64,000 nucleotides of DNA. Origin: Rhizobium esperanzae (GTDB lineage: Bacteria > Pseudomonadota > Alphaproteobacteria > Rhizobiales > Rhizobiaceae). The notes below the pieces were generated by a model. The model worked only from the letters and a program-made list of their open reading frames with translations, had not been told where the DNA came from and searched no databases. Below are positions 54,673-63,237 of this stretch, piece after piece (position 1 is the stretch's first letter; each line of letters begins with the position of its first letter). Location: the NCBI RefSeq assembly GCF_014197615.1, contig NZ_JACIFY010000025.1, positions 1 to 64,000 of the forward strand. The letters are read 5' to 3'. Made by a program: the position numbers and the translations under genes.

Positions 54673-55635
54673 CTACTTGAGGGCAGGCGCGATGTTGATG
54701 CAGGCTTCGCAGAGACCGGCGACGGCGCCGACGGACTTGTCGAAGGCTTCCTTCTCGGTCTTGTTGAGGTCGATCTCGATGATGCGCTCGACGCCGCCGG
54801 CACCGATGACGGTGGGAACGCCGACATACATGTCCTTGACGCCGTACTGACCGCTCAGATGGGCCGCGCAGGGCAGCACGCGCTTCTTGTCCTTGAGGTA
54901 GGATTCGGCCATTTCGATCGCCGAGGCGGCCGGCGCGTAATAGGCCGAGCCGGTCTTCAACAGGCCGACGATTTCGGCGCCGCCGTCACGGGTGCGCTGA
55001 ATGATCTCTTCGAGACGTTCCTTGGTGACCCAGCCCATGGTGACGAGGTCGGTGAGCGGAATGCCGCCGACGGTGGAGTAACGGGCGAGCGGCACCATCG
55101 TATCGCCGTGGCCGCCGAGCACGAAGGCCGTCACGTCCTGGACGGAGACGTTGAATTCCTTGGCGAGGAAAAGCCGGAAGCGCGAAGAGTCGAGAACGCC
55201 GGCCATGCCGACGACCTTGTTGGCCGGAAGGCCGGAGAACTTCTGCAGCGCCCAGACCATGGCGTCGAGCGGGTTGGTGATGCAGATCACGAAGGCGTTC
55301 GGGGCATATTTCTTGATGCCGGCGCCGACCTGTTCCATGACCTTGAGGTTGATGCCGAGAAGATCGTCGCGGCTCATGCCCGGCTTGCGGGCGACGCCGG
55401 CGGTGACGATGCAGACGTCGGCGCCTTCGATCGCAGAATAGTCGCTGGCGCCCGTCAGATTGACGTCGAAGCCTTCAACCGGCGAGGACTGGGAGATGTC
55501 GAGACCCTTGCCCTGGGGAATGCCGTCCGCAATATCGAAGAGGACGATGTCGCCCAGTTCCTTCAGGCCGGCGAGGTGCGCCAGCGTGCCACCAATCATG
55601 CCAGAACCAATGAGTGCGATCTTGTTACGCGCCAT
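54673..55635 (-). CDS. mdh: Malate dehydrogenase
   Basis: A 320-residue NAD-dependent enzyme with ALIGSGMIGGTLAHLAGL (NAD fold), the substrate loop region ITAGVARKPGMSRDDLLGIN, ITNPLDAMVW and the catalytic His in VLGGHGDTMVPLARYS. It reads like the lactate-dehydrogenase-like form of alphaproteobacteria. The ATG at 55635 has AAGGAAAC upstream and gives the family length; the frame upstream to 55731 is not coding. It is the first gene of the mdh-suc run. Confidence 0.97.
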   Translation of the reverse strand: MARNKIALIGSGMIGGTLAHLAGLKELGDIVLFDIADGIPQGKGLDISQSSPVEGFDVNLTGASDYSAIEGADVCIVTAGVARKPGMSRDDLLGINLKVMEQVGAGIKKYAPNAFVICITNPLDAMVWALQKFSGLPANKVVGMAGVLDSSRFRLFLAKEFNVSVQDVTAFVLGGHGDTMVPLARYSTVGGIPLTDLVTMGWVTKERLEEIIQRTRDGGAEIVGLLKTGSAYYAPAASAIEMAESYLKDKKRVLPCAAHLSGQYGVKDMYVGVPTVIGAGGVERIIEIDLNKTEKEAFDKSVGAVAGLCEACINIAPALK

Positions 55636-55778
55636 TTCGCTGTTTCCTTTGCGATCAAATTCGTCGAGCAGCACGCAGCAAGGCACCACCCAATGCCGCA
55701 ATCGCATAGACCCAAAGCCAAAAAATGGCAATCCATTAATTTTGATGCAGCGTTTTCAATCGTTTAGATACAAAAATT

Positions 55779-55794
55779 CTTACGTAAACGTAAG
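55779..55794. promoter_or_regulatory. Palindrome upstream of mdh-suc, candidate operator
   Basis: CTTACGTAAACGTAAG is a perfect 7-bp inverted repeat with a 2-bp centre, in the AT-rich 178-nt region between zapE and mdh, about 145 nt before the mdh start. It resembles the TTTACGTAAACGTAAA-type site of LiuR-like MerR regulators, from memory. It may control mdh-suc. Confidence 0.45.
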
Positions 55795-55813
55795 ATAGCT
55801 TGTCACTGGATTG

Positions 55814-56977
55814 TTACTCGGCGGCCCGCTTCTCATGGTGCAGCGCAAGATATTCGGCACTGCGCATCTCGAAAAGGCGCGAGGCCGTGCGGTCGAATTC
55901 GAACCCCTCAGTGCCCCGGCGCTGCACCAGCAGCTCCTCCGGCATGGCGGCTGCGGAAATGTAGAGCCGCACGGCATGATCGTAGAACGTATCGACCAGA
56001 ATGATGAACCGCTTGATCTGGTTCCGTTTTTCCGGTCCGAGCAAGGGGATGTGATCGACGAAGACCATGTCGAAACGTTCGGCGATCGCGAGAAAATCGG
56101 TCGCCCCGAGCGGCTTGTCACAAAGATCGGTAAAGGAGAACCGCGCCATGCGGTCGACGGCGAGCGGCACGTGGATGTGGCGCCCCTTCATCGGAATATC
56201 CAGCGGCTGCGCCTTGCGCCCGTGCAGCGCCTGCGTCCACGACGCATCCATCGCCATGTCGTTGTGCTCGTTGATCGGCACCAGATAGACCGGCTGACTG
56301 TTCAGCTTCTCCATCCGGTAATCGGTCGGCGAATCCAGGGTGACGATATCGACATGCTGTTTGAGCAGGGCGACGAAGGGCAGGAAGAGGCCGCGATTAA
56401 GGCCATCCCTGTAGAGATTGTCGGGTTCGACGTTCGAGGTCGCGACCAGCACGCATCCACGCGCGAAAAGTTCGGAGAACAGCCGCGACAGGATCATCGC
56501 ATCGGCGATGTCGGTGACCGTGAACTCGTCGAAGCAGAGCAGTTCCGCTTCCTCGTAAAGCGCTGCGGCAACCGGAGGCATCGGATCGGCCTGCTTCGTC
56601 TCGCCGTTCTTGAGCTTCAGCCGGTGCGCCGCGATGCGGTTGTGCACATCCGCCATGAATTCGTGGAAGTGCGCCCGGCGTTTTTTCTTGCACGGCGCCA
56701 TCGAGAAGAACATGTCCATCAGCATGGTCTTGCCGCGGCCGACGCTGCCATGGATGTAAAGCCCCTTGGCGCCGTCGGCGGATTTCTTCTTGGCGGCAAA
56801 CAGCCAGCCGAGCGCACTCGATTTTGCCGCCGGCCGCCGCTGTTTCAGCCCGGCAAGTACCCGGTCAAGGCTCTTTGCCACGTCCATCTGGGCGGAATCG
56901 ACCTGAAGCGCGCCCGATGCGGTCAGCGCTTTAAGCTGTTCGCAGACGCTGAGCGCATAATCCGGCATTGGTTGCAT
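55814..56977 (-). CDS. zapE: ZapE/AFG1-family cell division ATPase
   Basis: A 387-residue AFG1-like AAA+ ATPase with Walker A HGSVGRGKTMLMDMFF (about residues 75-90), LLCFDEFTVTDIADAMILSRL (Walker B region) and VLVATSNVEPDNLYRDGLNR. In enterics ZapE binds the Z ring and helps division at late stages or in stress. It is upstream of mdh on the same strand, with 178 nt between. Confidence 0.93.
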   Translation of the reverse strand: MQPMPDYALSVCEQLKALTASGALQVDSAQMDVAKSLDRVLAGLKQRRPAAKSSALGWLFAAKKKSADGAKGLYIHGSVGRGKTMLMDMFFSMAPCKKKRRAHFHEFMADVHNRIAAHRLKLKNGETKQADPMPPVAAALYEEAELLCFDEFTVTDIADAMILSRLFSELFARGCVLVATSNVEPDNLYRDGLNRGLFLPFVALLKQHVDIVTLDSPTDYRMEKLNSQPVYLVPINEHNDMAMDASWTQALHGRKAQPLDIPMKGRHIHVPLAVDRMARFSFTDLCDKPLGATDFLAIAERFDMVFVDHIPLLGPEKRNQIKRFIILVDTFYDHAVRLYISAAAMPEELLVQRRGTEGFEFDRTASRLFEMRSAEYLALHHEKRAAE

Positions 56978-57059
56978 GAGGGCATGTCCGCCTGTCAGTC
57001 AACGGCGCAGGTCCGCCGGATCGTTTACCACGCCGGGTTCGTTTGCCGCGCCGGTTTGC

Positions 57060-57575
57060 TTACCGGCTCAGGCTGATCTGCTGGCCTGTGCTCGTCTGTC
57101 CGTCGAAGCGGTTATCGGCCGTCTTGTAGACGCTGCCGAGCTGGTTGCCCGAGCGATCCTTGAGCAGCACCTGCTTGCCGGAAACCTCCCAGGAGCCCAT
57201 TGCCGTCAGCTCGCCGACACAGCCGCGTGTTCCGCCACGCGAACCGCTGCCGAGATTGGTCAGCGTCAGGAACATGTCGCAGCTGCCGTTGACACGCCAG
57301 CTTCCGACCATCGATTCCTTGGTGACATCTAGCGCATTCGCGGCCATTGCGCCGGGCTGAGCCCCCGGCATCGATGCCGTCGTCGCCGTCGGTGCCGCCG
57401 GAAACTGCGAGTTATTGACCGGCGGAAGCTGCCCGCCCTGCACCGAGGGAACCGGCTGTGCCGTCAGCGGCGCCGGTCCGGCATTCGGGCTGGAGCTGTA
57501 ATCATATGCCGTACGCTGACAACCGGCTAGCGCGAGAGCCACCACCAGACCTGTCATCGCATATCGCAACTGCAT
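57060..57575 (-). CDS. Omp19-like outer-membrane lipoprotein (Inh domain)
   Basis: A 171-residue lipoprotein with lipobox LALAGC. A Pro/Ala/Gln-rich linker follows, and the C-terminal beta-barrel domain (about residues 85-171, with GSWRVNGSCDMFLTLTNLG and RGCVGELTAMGSWEV) resembles Brucella Omp19 and metalloprotease-inhibitor Inh. It may protect against proteases. Three ATG codons in a row are present (57581, 57578, 57575); the third is favoured because AGGAG lies about 7 nt before it. zapE lies 82 nt downstream on the same strand. Confidence 0.85.
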   Translation of the reverse strand: MQLRYAMTGLVVALALAGCQRTAYDYSSSPNAGPAPLTAQPVPSVQGGQLPPVNNSQFPAAPTATTASMPGAQPGAMAANALDVTKESMVGSWRVNGSCDMFLTLTNLGSGSRGGTRGCVGELTAMGSWEVSGKQVLLKDRSGNQLGSVYKTADNRFDGQTSTGQQISLSR

Positions 57576-57711
57576 CATCATACTCCTGAATTCGGCCATC
57601 ACCGTAGAGAAACGGGCGTGAGACAAGTCCGATTATCGTAATTCGCTTTGGTTAATCAAGTCAGGCTGCATAAATTGCCCGTGACAACAACTAACCGAAA
57701 AACGATACAGT

Positions 57712-58530
57712 TCAACTGTCCCGCTGCAAAACTTCCTGCACATAGAATTTGTCAGCAAGGTGTTGCGCGCGTTGATCTCTGTCCGGATCCCTGTCGAACT
57801 CCCGCAATATCTGGGAATAACGCTCGAACGAGTTCTGCAGAAAGGATTGCACCAGCGTCGGCGGCAGACCTTCCCCCATTTCGCGCGTCTGTTTCTTGAC
57901 ATGCACGAGGTCGAGGATCGCCGTTCGAAGATCGGGCGCGATCGAGATCGCTTCGAGGCATTCCAGCATATTCATCGGCGGCAGCACATGAAACGAACGC
58001 TGCCGCATCCATTCGAGCGCGATGGCCGGGCGGACGGTATAAAGGAGCTTCTTCAGCTTGATCGCCCCCTCGCCCTGGCTCTGAAAATGCTGCCGCATAA
58101 GCCCCACATAGTGGGCAGCGACCTTTTCCGGAACCATGATCAGATCGAGCAGCTCGCCCAGGCGTGAGCGAAAACCGGCTTCCTCTTCATAGACGATCGG
58201 CGATTTCAGCCATTCGACCACCACCGCGTTGCCCTTGAGGGCAAGCAGTAGCGCCTTTCGCAAATCCCAGCCACCGGTATCGATATCACCAATGATCGGA
58301 AATTCGATGACATCGCGCGCCGCAGCAAGCGCGAGATGATGCGTGACGGGACGGATATAGACGAAGCGGCAGTCATAATCACTGTCGGGAGATGGAAATC
58401 CCCAGGCGCGGCTGCCGCTTTCGATCGCAAAACCGATGTGAATGCCCTGTTCGCGCACCGAGGCAAGCCGCGACCTGATCTCCTTGACGGCTTCGGGATC
58501 GAAGCCGTCTATTCCGCCATCGGCATGCAT
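57712..58530 (-). CDS. RlaP-like nucleotidyltransferase (DNA polymerase beta fold)
   Basis: A 272-residue protein with a nucleotidyltransferase core: FAIESGSRAWGFPSPDSDYD (GSR-x8-DSDYD, the two carboxylates of the fold) and CRFVYIRP. It matches the RlaP-type family linked to RNA repair in some bacteria; there is no RtcA or RtcB gene nearby. It starts 5 nt after the sdhB stop, so it is probably transcribed with the sdh genes. The substrate is unknown. Confidence 0.8.
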   Translation of the reverse strand: MHADGGIDGFDPEAVKEIRSRLASVREQGIHIGFAIESGSRAWGFPSPDSDYDCRFVYIRPVTHHLALAAARDVIEFPIIGDIDTGGWDLRKALLLALKGNAVVVEWLKSPIVYEEEAGFRSRLGELLDLIMVPEKVAAHYVGLMRQHFQSQGEGAIKLKKLLYTVRPAIALEWMRQRSFHVLPPMNMLECLEAISIAPDLRTAILDLVHVKKQTREMGEGLPPTLVQSFLQNSFERYSQILREFDRDPDRDQRAQHLADKFYVQEVLQRDS

Positions 58531-58535
58531 GCTGA

Positions 58536-59315
58536 TCAGACCCGGCGTTCGACCATCATTTTCTTGATTTCGGCGATCGCCTTGGCCGGATTGAGGCCCT
58601 TCGGGCAGGTCTGCGCGCAGTTCATGATCGTGTGGCAGCGATAGAGGCGGAACGGATCTTCGAGATTGTCGAGACGTTCGCCGGTCGCCTCATCCCTGGA
58701 ATCGATCAGCCAGCGATAGGCCTGCAGCAGGACCGCCGGGCCGAGATAGCGGTCGCCGTTCCACCAGTAGCTCGGACAGGAGGTCGAGCAGCAGGCGCAG
58801 AGGATGCATTCATAGAGGCCGTCGAGCTTCTGACGGTCCTCATGGCTCTGCTTCCATTCCTTGGCGGGCGCCGGCGACACCGTCTTCAGCCACGGCTCGA
58901 TCGAACGATGCTGGGCGTAGAAGTTGGTGAGGTCGGGCACCAGATCCTTGACGACGGGCAGATGCGGCAGCGGATAGATCTTCACCGCGCCTTTGATATC
59001 GTCGAGGCCCTTGGTGCAGGCCAGCGTATTGGTGCCGTCGATGTTCATCGCGCAGGAGCCGCAGATGCCCTCGCGACAGGAGCGGCGCAAGGTCAGCGTC
59101 GGGTCGATCTTGTTCTTGATGTAGAGCAGGCCGTCGAGCACCATCGGGCCGCAATCGTCGACATCGATGTAGAAAGTGTCGATCGATGGGTTCTGTCCAT
59201 CATCCGGGCTCCAGCGGTAGACGCGGAACTCACGGGTGTTCTTGGCACCCGCCGGCTTCGGCCAGACCTTGCCTTCGCGCATCTGAGAATTCTTGGGGAG
59301 AGCGAGTTCAACCAT
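58536..59315 (-). CDS. sdhB: Succinate dehydrogenase iron-sulfur subunit
   Basis: A 259-residue subunit with three clusters: [2Fe-2S] (CREGICGSCAMNIDGTNTLA followed by C), [4Fe-4S] (CILCACCSTSCPSYWW) and [3Fe-4S] (CHTIMNCAQTCPKGLNP). It carries electrons from SdhA to ubiquinone. A 112-residue exported-protein gene lies between it and sdhA, which are usually adjacent. Confidence 0.97.
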   Translation of the reverse strand: MVELALPKNSQMREGKVWPKPAGAKNTREFRVYRWSPDDGQNPSIDTFYIDVDDCGPMVLDGLLYIKNKIDPTLTLRRSCREGICGSCAMNIDGTNTLACTKGLDDIKGAVKIYPLPHLPVVKDLVPDLTNFYAQHRSIEPWLKTVSPAPAKEWKQSHEDRQKLDGLYECILCACCSTSCPSYWWNGDRYLGPAVLLQAYRWLIDSRDEATGERLDNLEDPFRLYRCHTIMNCAQTCPKGLNPAKAIAEIKKMMVERRV

Positions 59316-59324
59316 GGTAAGATC

Positions 59325-59663
59325 CTAGTTTGCCGACAGGAAGTCCGTTTTCACGTACCCCCTGCAACCACCGAAGGCAGCATTGCTTGCCCGCACATAC
59401 GCAACCGATTTCTCACGCCTAATGACTTCGGCCTTGATTCCCGGCGGAACGATGCATTCTAAATTCGGCGACGTGACATTCTCAGCCCCAATCGACGCGC
59501 GCGCCTTGCGAGCAGCATCGGCTGTCTTCCAAACGCCAACGTCATTGCCCAGCTGAGCACTTAATCCCCCTGGCGCGCGGAGCTTGTACCGCTCCCCCGC
59601 AACTGTCGGCGAGGCGGCGAGCATGGCTGCGGCAAGGACAACGTATCCCAAATGTCGTTTCAT
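59325..59663 (-). CDS. Small exported protein between sdhA and sdhB
   Basis: A 112-residue protein with a signal peptide (MKRHLGYVVLAAAMLAASPT, cleavage after VAG near residue 23) and two Cys (C70, C100) that could form a disulfide. The body has the short beta look of an SH3-like domain (RYKLRAPGGLSAQLG, VAYVRASNAAFGGCRGYVKT). No family is recognised. It begins 2 nt after the sdhA stop and ends 9 nt before sdhB, so it sits inside the operon. Its base composition is slightly AT-richer than the sdh genes, which fits a late insertion. Confidence 0.78.
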   Translation of the reverse strand: MKRHLGYVVLAAAMLAASPTVAGERYKLRAPGGLSAQLGNDVGVWKTADAARKARASIGAENVTSPNLECIVPPGIKAEVIRREKSVAYVRASNAAFGGCRGYVKTDFLSAN

Positions 59664-59665
59664 GA

Positions 59666-61507
59666 TCAGTACACTCGCGCCTTCGGCTCGATCTTGTGCG
59701 GATCGATGCCTTCGGCGATGAGCTCGGTGTGAACCGGCCGATAATCGAGCTTCACATTGCCCGCCTCGTTCACCCAGGCAAGCGTGTGCTTGCGCCAGTT
59801 GAGGTCGTCGCGGCCGGCGAATGCACCTTCGGTATAATCCTCGCGGGCATGCGAACCGCGGCTCTCCTTGCGGGCCTCGGCGCCGTAGATCGTCGTGATG
59901 GCATTGGCCATCAGGTTCTGCAGTTCGAGCGTTTCCACCAGGTCGGAGTTCCAGACCATCGAACGGTCGGTGACCTTGATATCCTGCATCTCGCCCCAGA
60001 TCGCCGAAATGCGCCGGCAGCCGGATTCCAGCGAGTCCTGCGTGCGGAACACGGCAGCGTCTTCCTGCATGGCGCGCTGCATCTTCTCGCGCAGCACAGC
60101 CGTCGGCGTGCCGCCGCTGGCGTGACGCAGACCGTCGAAGCGGTCCATGATCCTGTCGCAGGCAGCGACGTTGAGATGCGGGGTGGGCGCTGCGCGGTCG
60201 ATGACTTCGCCGGCGCGGATCGCAGCGGCGCGGCCGAAGACCACGAGGTCGATCAGCGAGTTGGAGCCGAGGCGGTTGGCACCGTGCACCGAGGCGCAGC
60301 CGGCCTCGCCGACAGCCATCAGGCCGGGGATGATCCGCTCCGGATTGGCGCTGTCGGCGTTCAGCACTTCGCCCCAATAATTGGTGGGAATGCCGCCCAT
60401 ATTGTAGTGAACGGTCGGCAGAACCGGGATCGGCTCGCGGGTGACGTCGACGCCGGCAAAGATCTTGGCGCTCTCGGAAATCCCCGGCAGACGCTCATGC
60501 AGAACGGCCGGATCGAGATGGTCGAGATGCAGGAAGATGTGATCCTTGTTCTTGCCGACGCCGCGGCCTTCGCGGATCTCCAGCGTCATGCAGCGCGAAA
60601 CGACGTCGCGCGAGGCTAGGTCCTTGGCCGAAGGCGCATAACGCTCCATGAAGCGTTCGCCCTCGGAATTGACGAGGTAACCGCCTTCGCCGCGTGCGCC
60701 TTCGGTGATCAGACAGCCCGAACCATAGATGCCGGTCGGGTGGAACTGCACGAATTCCATGTCCTGCAGCGGCAGGCCGGCACGCGCCACCATGCCGCCG
60801 CCGTCGCCGGTGCAGGTATGGGCAGACGTTGCCGAGAAATAGGCGCGGCCGTAGCCGCCGGTCGCCAGCACCACCATCTTGGCGGCGAAGCGATGGATCG
60901 TGCCGTCATCGAGGCACCAGGCGACAACGCCGGTGCAGCGGCTGCCGTCTTCCGACATGATCAGGTCGAGCGCGAAATACTCGATGAAGAATTCGGCGTT
61001 GTTGCGCAACGACTGGCCATAGAGCGTGTGCAGGATGGCGTGGCCGGTGCGGTCGGCGACGGCGCAGGTGCGCTGCACCGGCGGGCCTTCGCCGTAATTC
61101 TGCATGTGGCCGCCGAACGGACGCTGATAGATCTTGCCTTCCTCGTTGCGCGAGAACGGCACGCCGTAATGCTCGAGCTCATAGACCGCCTTCGGCGCTT
61201 CCATGGTCAGATACTGCATGGCGTCGACGTCGCCGAGCCAGTCGGAACCCTTGACGGTGTCGTAGAGGTGCCACTGCCAGCTGTCCGGCGTCATGTTGCG
61301 CAGCGAGGCGGCGATCCCGCCCTGGGCCGCGACCGTGTGCGAGCGGGTCGGGAATACCTTGGTGATGCAGGCCGTGCGGAACCCCTGCTCGGCCATGCCG
61401 AGCGTGGCGCGCAGGCCCGCGCCGCCGGCGCCGACGACGATCACGTCATAGGAGTGATCGATATATTTGTAGGCCTTGCCGTTCTGGGCGGGTGAAGTCG
61501 GTGCCAT
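59666..61507 (-). CDS. sdhA: Succinate dehydrogenase flavoprotein subunit
   Basis: A 613-residue flavoprotein: the FAD motif VVGAGGAGLRA, covalent FAD at H57 (TRSHTVAAQGG), the FAD/substrate region SNSLIDLVVFGRAAA and MGGIPTNYWGEV, and QFHPTGIYGSGCLITEGARG with active-site residues. It oxidises succinate to fumarate. It is followed by the small exported protein and then sdhB. Confidence 0.98.
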   Translation of the reverse strand: MAPTSPAQNGKAYKYIDHSYDVIVVGAGGAGLRATLGMAEQGFRTACITKVFPTRSHTVAAQGGIAASLRNMTPDSWQWHLYDTVKGSDWLGDVDAMQYLTMEAPKAVYELEHYGVPFSRNEEGKIYQRPFGGHMQNYGEGPPVQRTCAVADRTGHAILHTLYGQSLRNNAEFFIEYFALDLIMSEDGSRCTGVVAWCLDDGTIHRFAAKMVVLATGGYGRAYFSATSAHTCTGDGGGMVARAGLPLQDMEFVQFHPTGIYGSGCLITEGARGEGGYLVNSEGERFMERYAPSAKDLASRDVVSRCMTLEIREGRGVGKNKDHIFLHLDHLDPAVLHERLPGISESAKIFAGVDVTREPIPVLPTVHYNMGGIPTNYWGEVLNADSANPERIIPGLMAVGEAGCASVHGANRLGSNSLIDLVVFGRAAAIRAGEVIDRAAPTPHLNVAACDRIMDRFDGLRHASGGTPTAVLREKMQRAMQEDAAVFRTQDSLESGCRRISAIWGEMQDIKVTDRSMVWNSDLVETLELQNLMANAITTIYGAEARKESRGSHAREDYTEGAFAGRDDLNWRKHTLAWVNEAGNVKLDYRPVHTELIAEGIDPHKIEPKARVY

Positions 61508-61514
61508 ATCGAGC

Positions 61515-61895
61515 TTATCCTACGAATGCGATTTTCAGAATGGCGAAAAGACAGAGGCCGGCGATCAGGATCGCAAAGAAGGTGTTCAGCATCAGCAGCG
61601 CGATCTTGCCGAACTCGCCATGCACGTAATCCTCGATGATGACCTGCATGCCGAGCTTCATGTGGATGACGCCCGATATCACCATCAGCCCCATGACGAC
61701 CGCGACGAAGGGGTTCGACAGCGCGCGAACCACATCCGCATAAGGCGCGCCGGCATAGGCGAGCATGAAGATGACGAAGAACAGGATGAGCGGAACATTG
61801 GCGACGGCTGTCAGCCGCTGGCGCCAGAAATGGTCCGTGCCGTCCTTGGCGGAGCCGAGCCCGCGAACCTTGCCGAGGGGGGTGCGCATATCCAT
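61515..61895 (-). CDS. sdhD: Succinate dehydrogenase membrane anchor subunit
   Basis: A 126-residue membrane protein with three helices. MRTPLGKVRGLGSAKDGTDH at the start and ISGVIHMKLGMQVIIEDYVH near residue 80, with the heme/quinone His, are typical of SdhD. It is 10 nt after sdhC and 7 nt before sdhA. Confidence 0.93.
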   Translation of the reverse strand: MDMRTPLGKVRGLGSAKDGTDHFWRQRLTAVANVPLILFFVIFMLAYAGAPYADVVRALSNPFVAVVMGLMVISGVIHMKLGMQVIIEDYVHGEFGKIALLMLNTFFAILIAGLCLFAILKIAFVG

Positions 61896-61905
61896 GATAG
61901 GACCT

Positions 61906-62301
61906 TCAGAAGCGAATGAGGAAGCCGATCACCCAGACCAGCACGGTCAGACTGAGCGACCCGATGACGTTGGCGATGGCGAGCTTGGTCGAGAACTCCT
62001 TCTCGAAGCCATAACCGAGATCCCACATGAAGTGGCGGAAACCGCCGAGCATGTGATGCAGCAGCGCCCAGGTATAACCGAGCAGCACGAACTTGCCGAG
62101 GAGGCTGCCGAGCACCCAGTTGGCCCAGTCATAGGAGCCCTGGCCGCTTGCCGCTGCGATCAGCCACCAGGCGACCAGCAGCGTGCCGACGTAGAGCGCG
62201 CCACCGGTAATGCGGTGGACGATCGACATGACCATGGTGGGAATAGGTTTGTAGATTTGCAAATGCGGCGACAGGGGCCGATTATTTGTCACGTTCGCCA
62301 T
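61906..62301 (-). CDS. sdhC: Succinate dehydrogenase cytochrome b556 subunit
   Basis: A 131-residue membrane protein with three helices: RPLSPHLQIYKPIPTMVMSI, HRITGGALYVG and the heme ligand region WALLHHMLGGFRHFMWDLGYG. It anchors the complex and binds heme b. The ATG at 62301 (MANVTNNRPLSPH) is used; the frame up to 62346 is outside the family. It is the first gene of the sdh operon. Confidence 0.94.
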   Translation of the reverse strand: MANVTNNRPLSPHLQIYKPIPTMVMSIVHRITGGALYVGTLLVAWWLIAAASGQGSYDWANWVLGSLLGKFVLLGYTWALLHHMLGGFRHFMWDLGYGFEKEFSTKLAIANVIGSLSLTVLVWVIGFLIRF

Positions 62302-62739
62302 CAGAACCTCGCGGCGGCTTCTCTGCGCTCCCGGATTTCGGAGCATGCTCAGTCAACCACACGAATGACAAAATTCTCTGTGTGCGTTGCATCAATTGCG
62401 ACGTTTAATCACCGAAAACGCCGACGACAAGCACAATCGCTGTCTGCTTTTAATTTAATCGATTCGGGTTACCGGGAAGTTTGCCGGCGTGAGCAACTCC
62501 AGGAAAATCCGAAGCGGCTTTCCCGGGCAAGACGCGACGCGATTTTGCCGGCGAGAGAGCAAAAACCAATGATTGGAGGGGGTCTGCGCCTCGACGGGAA
62601 ACTGAGGCCTTCTCACAAAACTGGCCTTTTGCGCTCAATATTTATCGCGTTCTTCCCCTGCACATGGACAAGCCACGGCTTTTGGCGCAATCTGGCGTTA
62701 ACGATTTGTTAACGATTGGATTTTCGGAGGCCGGCGTCC
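62302..62739. other. Intergenic region between sdhC and a secreted-protein gene
   Basis: About 440 bases between divergent genes. It should hold the sdh promoter (minus strand) and the promoter of the secreted protein (plus strand). An AT-rich part lies near 62440-62465, and the phrase TTTTGCCGGCG-like occurs twice (around 62476 and 62542). A CtrA-like box is at 62698. No gene or RNA is seen. Confidence 0.5.
62698..62713 (+). promoter_or_regulatory. CtrA-like box
   Basis: TTAACGATTTGTTAAC is TTAA-N7-TTAAC, the full binding site of the cell-cycle regulator CtrA in alphaproteobacteria. It ends 27 nt before the ATG of the secreted-protein gene, where it could lie at the promoter. Confidence 0.5.
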
Positions 62740-63234
62740 ATGTTTCGCAGTCTGTCCGTCGTCACCCTGCTTGCCCTGTCCGCGCTCGTCGCGCTTCCGG
62801 CTACGGCCGGCGAGCGCCGCCACGGGGAGCGCTTTTTCGGCCATCGCCACAATTTCCACAACGGATTGTTTCTTGGCGAACGTGCGGGCTGGCGCAATCG
62901 CGGCCTCCGTTTCGATCATGCTTTCGGCCCCCGATACGTCAGGGACCGGATGCCGTTCCTGAAGCGGTTTTCATCCCCGGCGACAAATCGCATCGCCCGC
63001 GGCCCTCTGGTCATCATCGCACCCCAGGCGCCGGGCGGCGACAGCGGCGGCACCTATTCCGGCTCCTCCTATGCCTTTCAGGTCGACGGCGGAACTTATG
63101 TCGGCGGCAACGGCTATGGATATGGTCCCGCGGTGCGGCTCGAGCCGCAGGCCCCGAAGGCGAAGGTCATCGACGTCGCCGTCCAGGACGACCCTTGCGC
63201 CTACGAAGCCAATGTCTGCGTCATCCGGCCTTGA
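62740..63234 (+). CDS. Secreted protein of unknown function
   Basis: A 164-residue protein with a signal peptide (MFRSLSVVTLLALSALVALP, cleavage after ATA near residue 23). The mature part starts with a His/Arg-rich stretch (GERRHGERFFGHRHNFHNG), has a Gly/Ser/Tyr-rich middle (GGTYSGSSYAFQVDGG, GGNGYGYGP) and ends with a Cys pair (DDPCAYEANVCVIRP), as in small rhizobial surface proteins. CGGAGG lies before the ATG, and a CtrA-like box upstream. No family is recognised. Confidence 0.8.
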   Translation: MFRSLSVVTLLALSALVALPATAGERRHGERFFGHRHNFHNGLFLGERAGWRNRGLRFDHAFGPRYVRDRMPFLKRFSSPATNRIARGPLVIIAPQAPGGDSGGTYSGSSYAFQVDGGTYVGGNGYGYGPAVRLEPQAPKAKVIDVAVQDDPCAYEANVCVIRP

Positions 63235-63237
63235 TCT

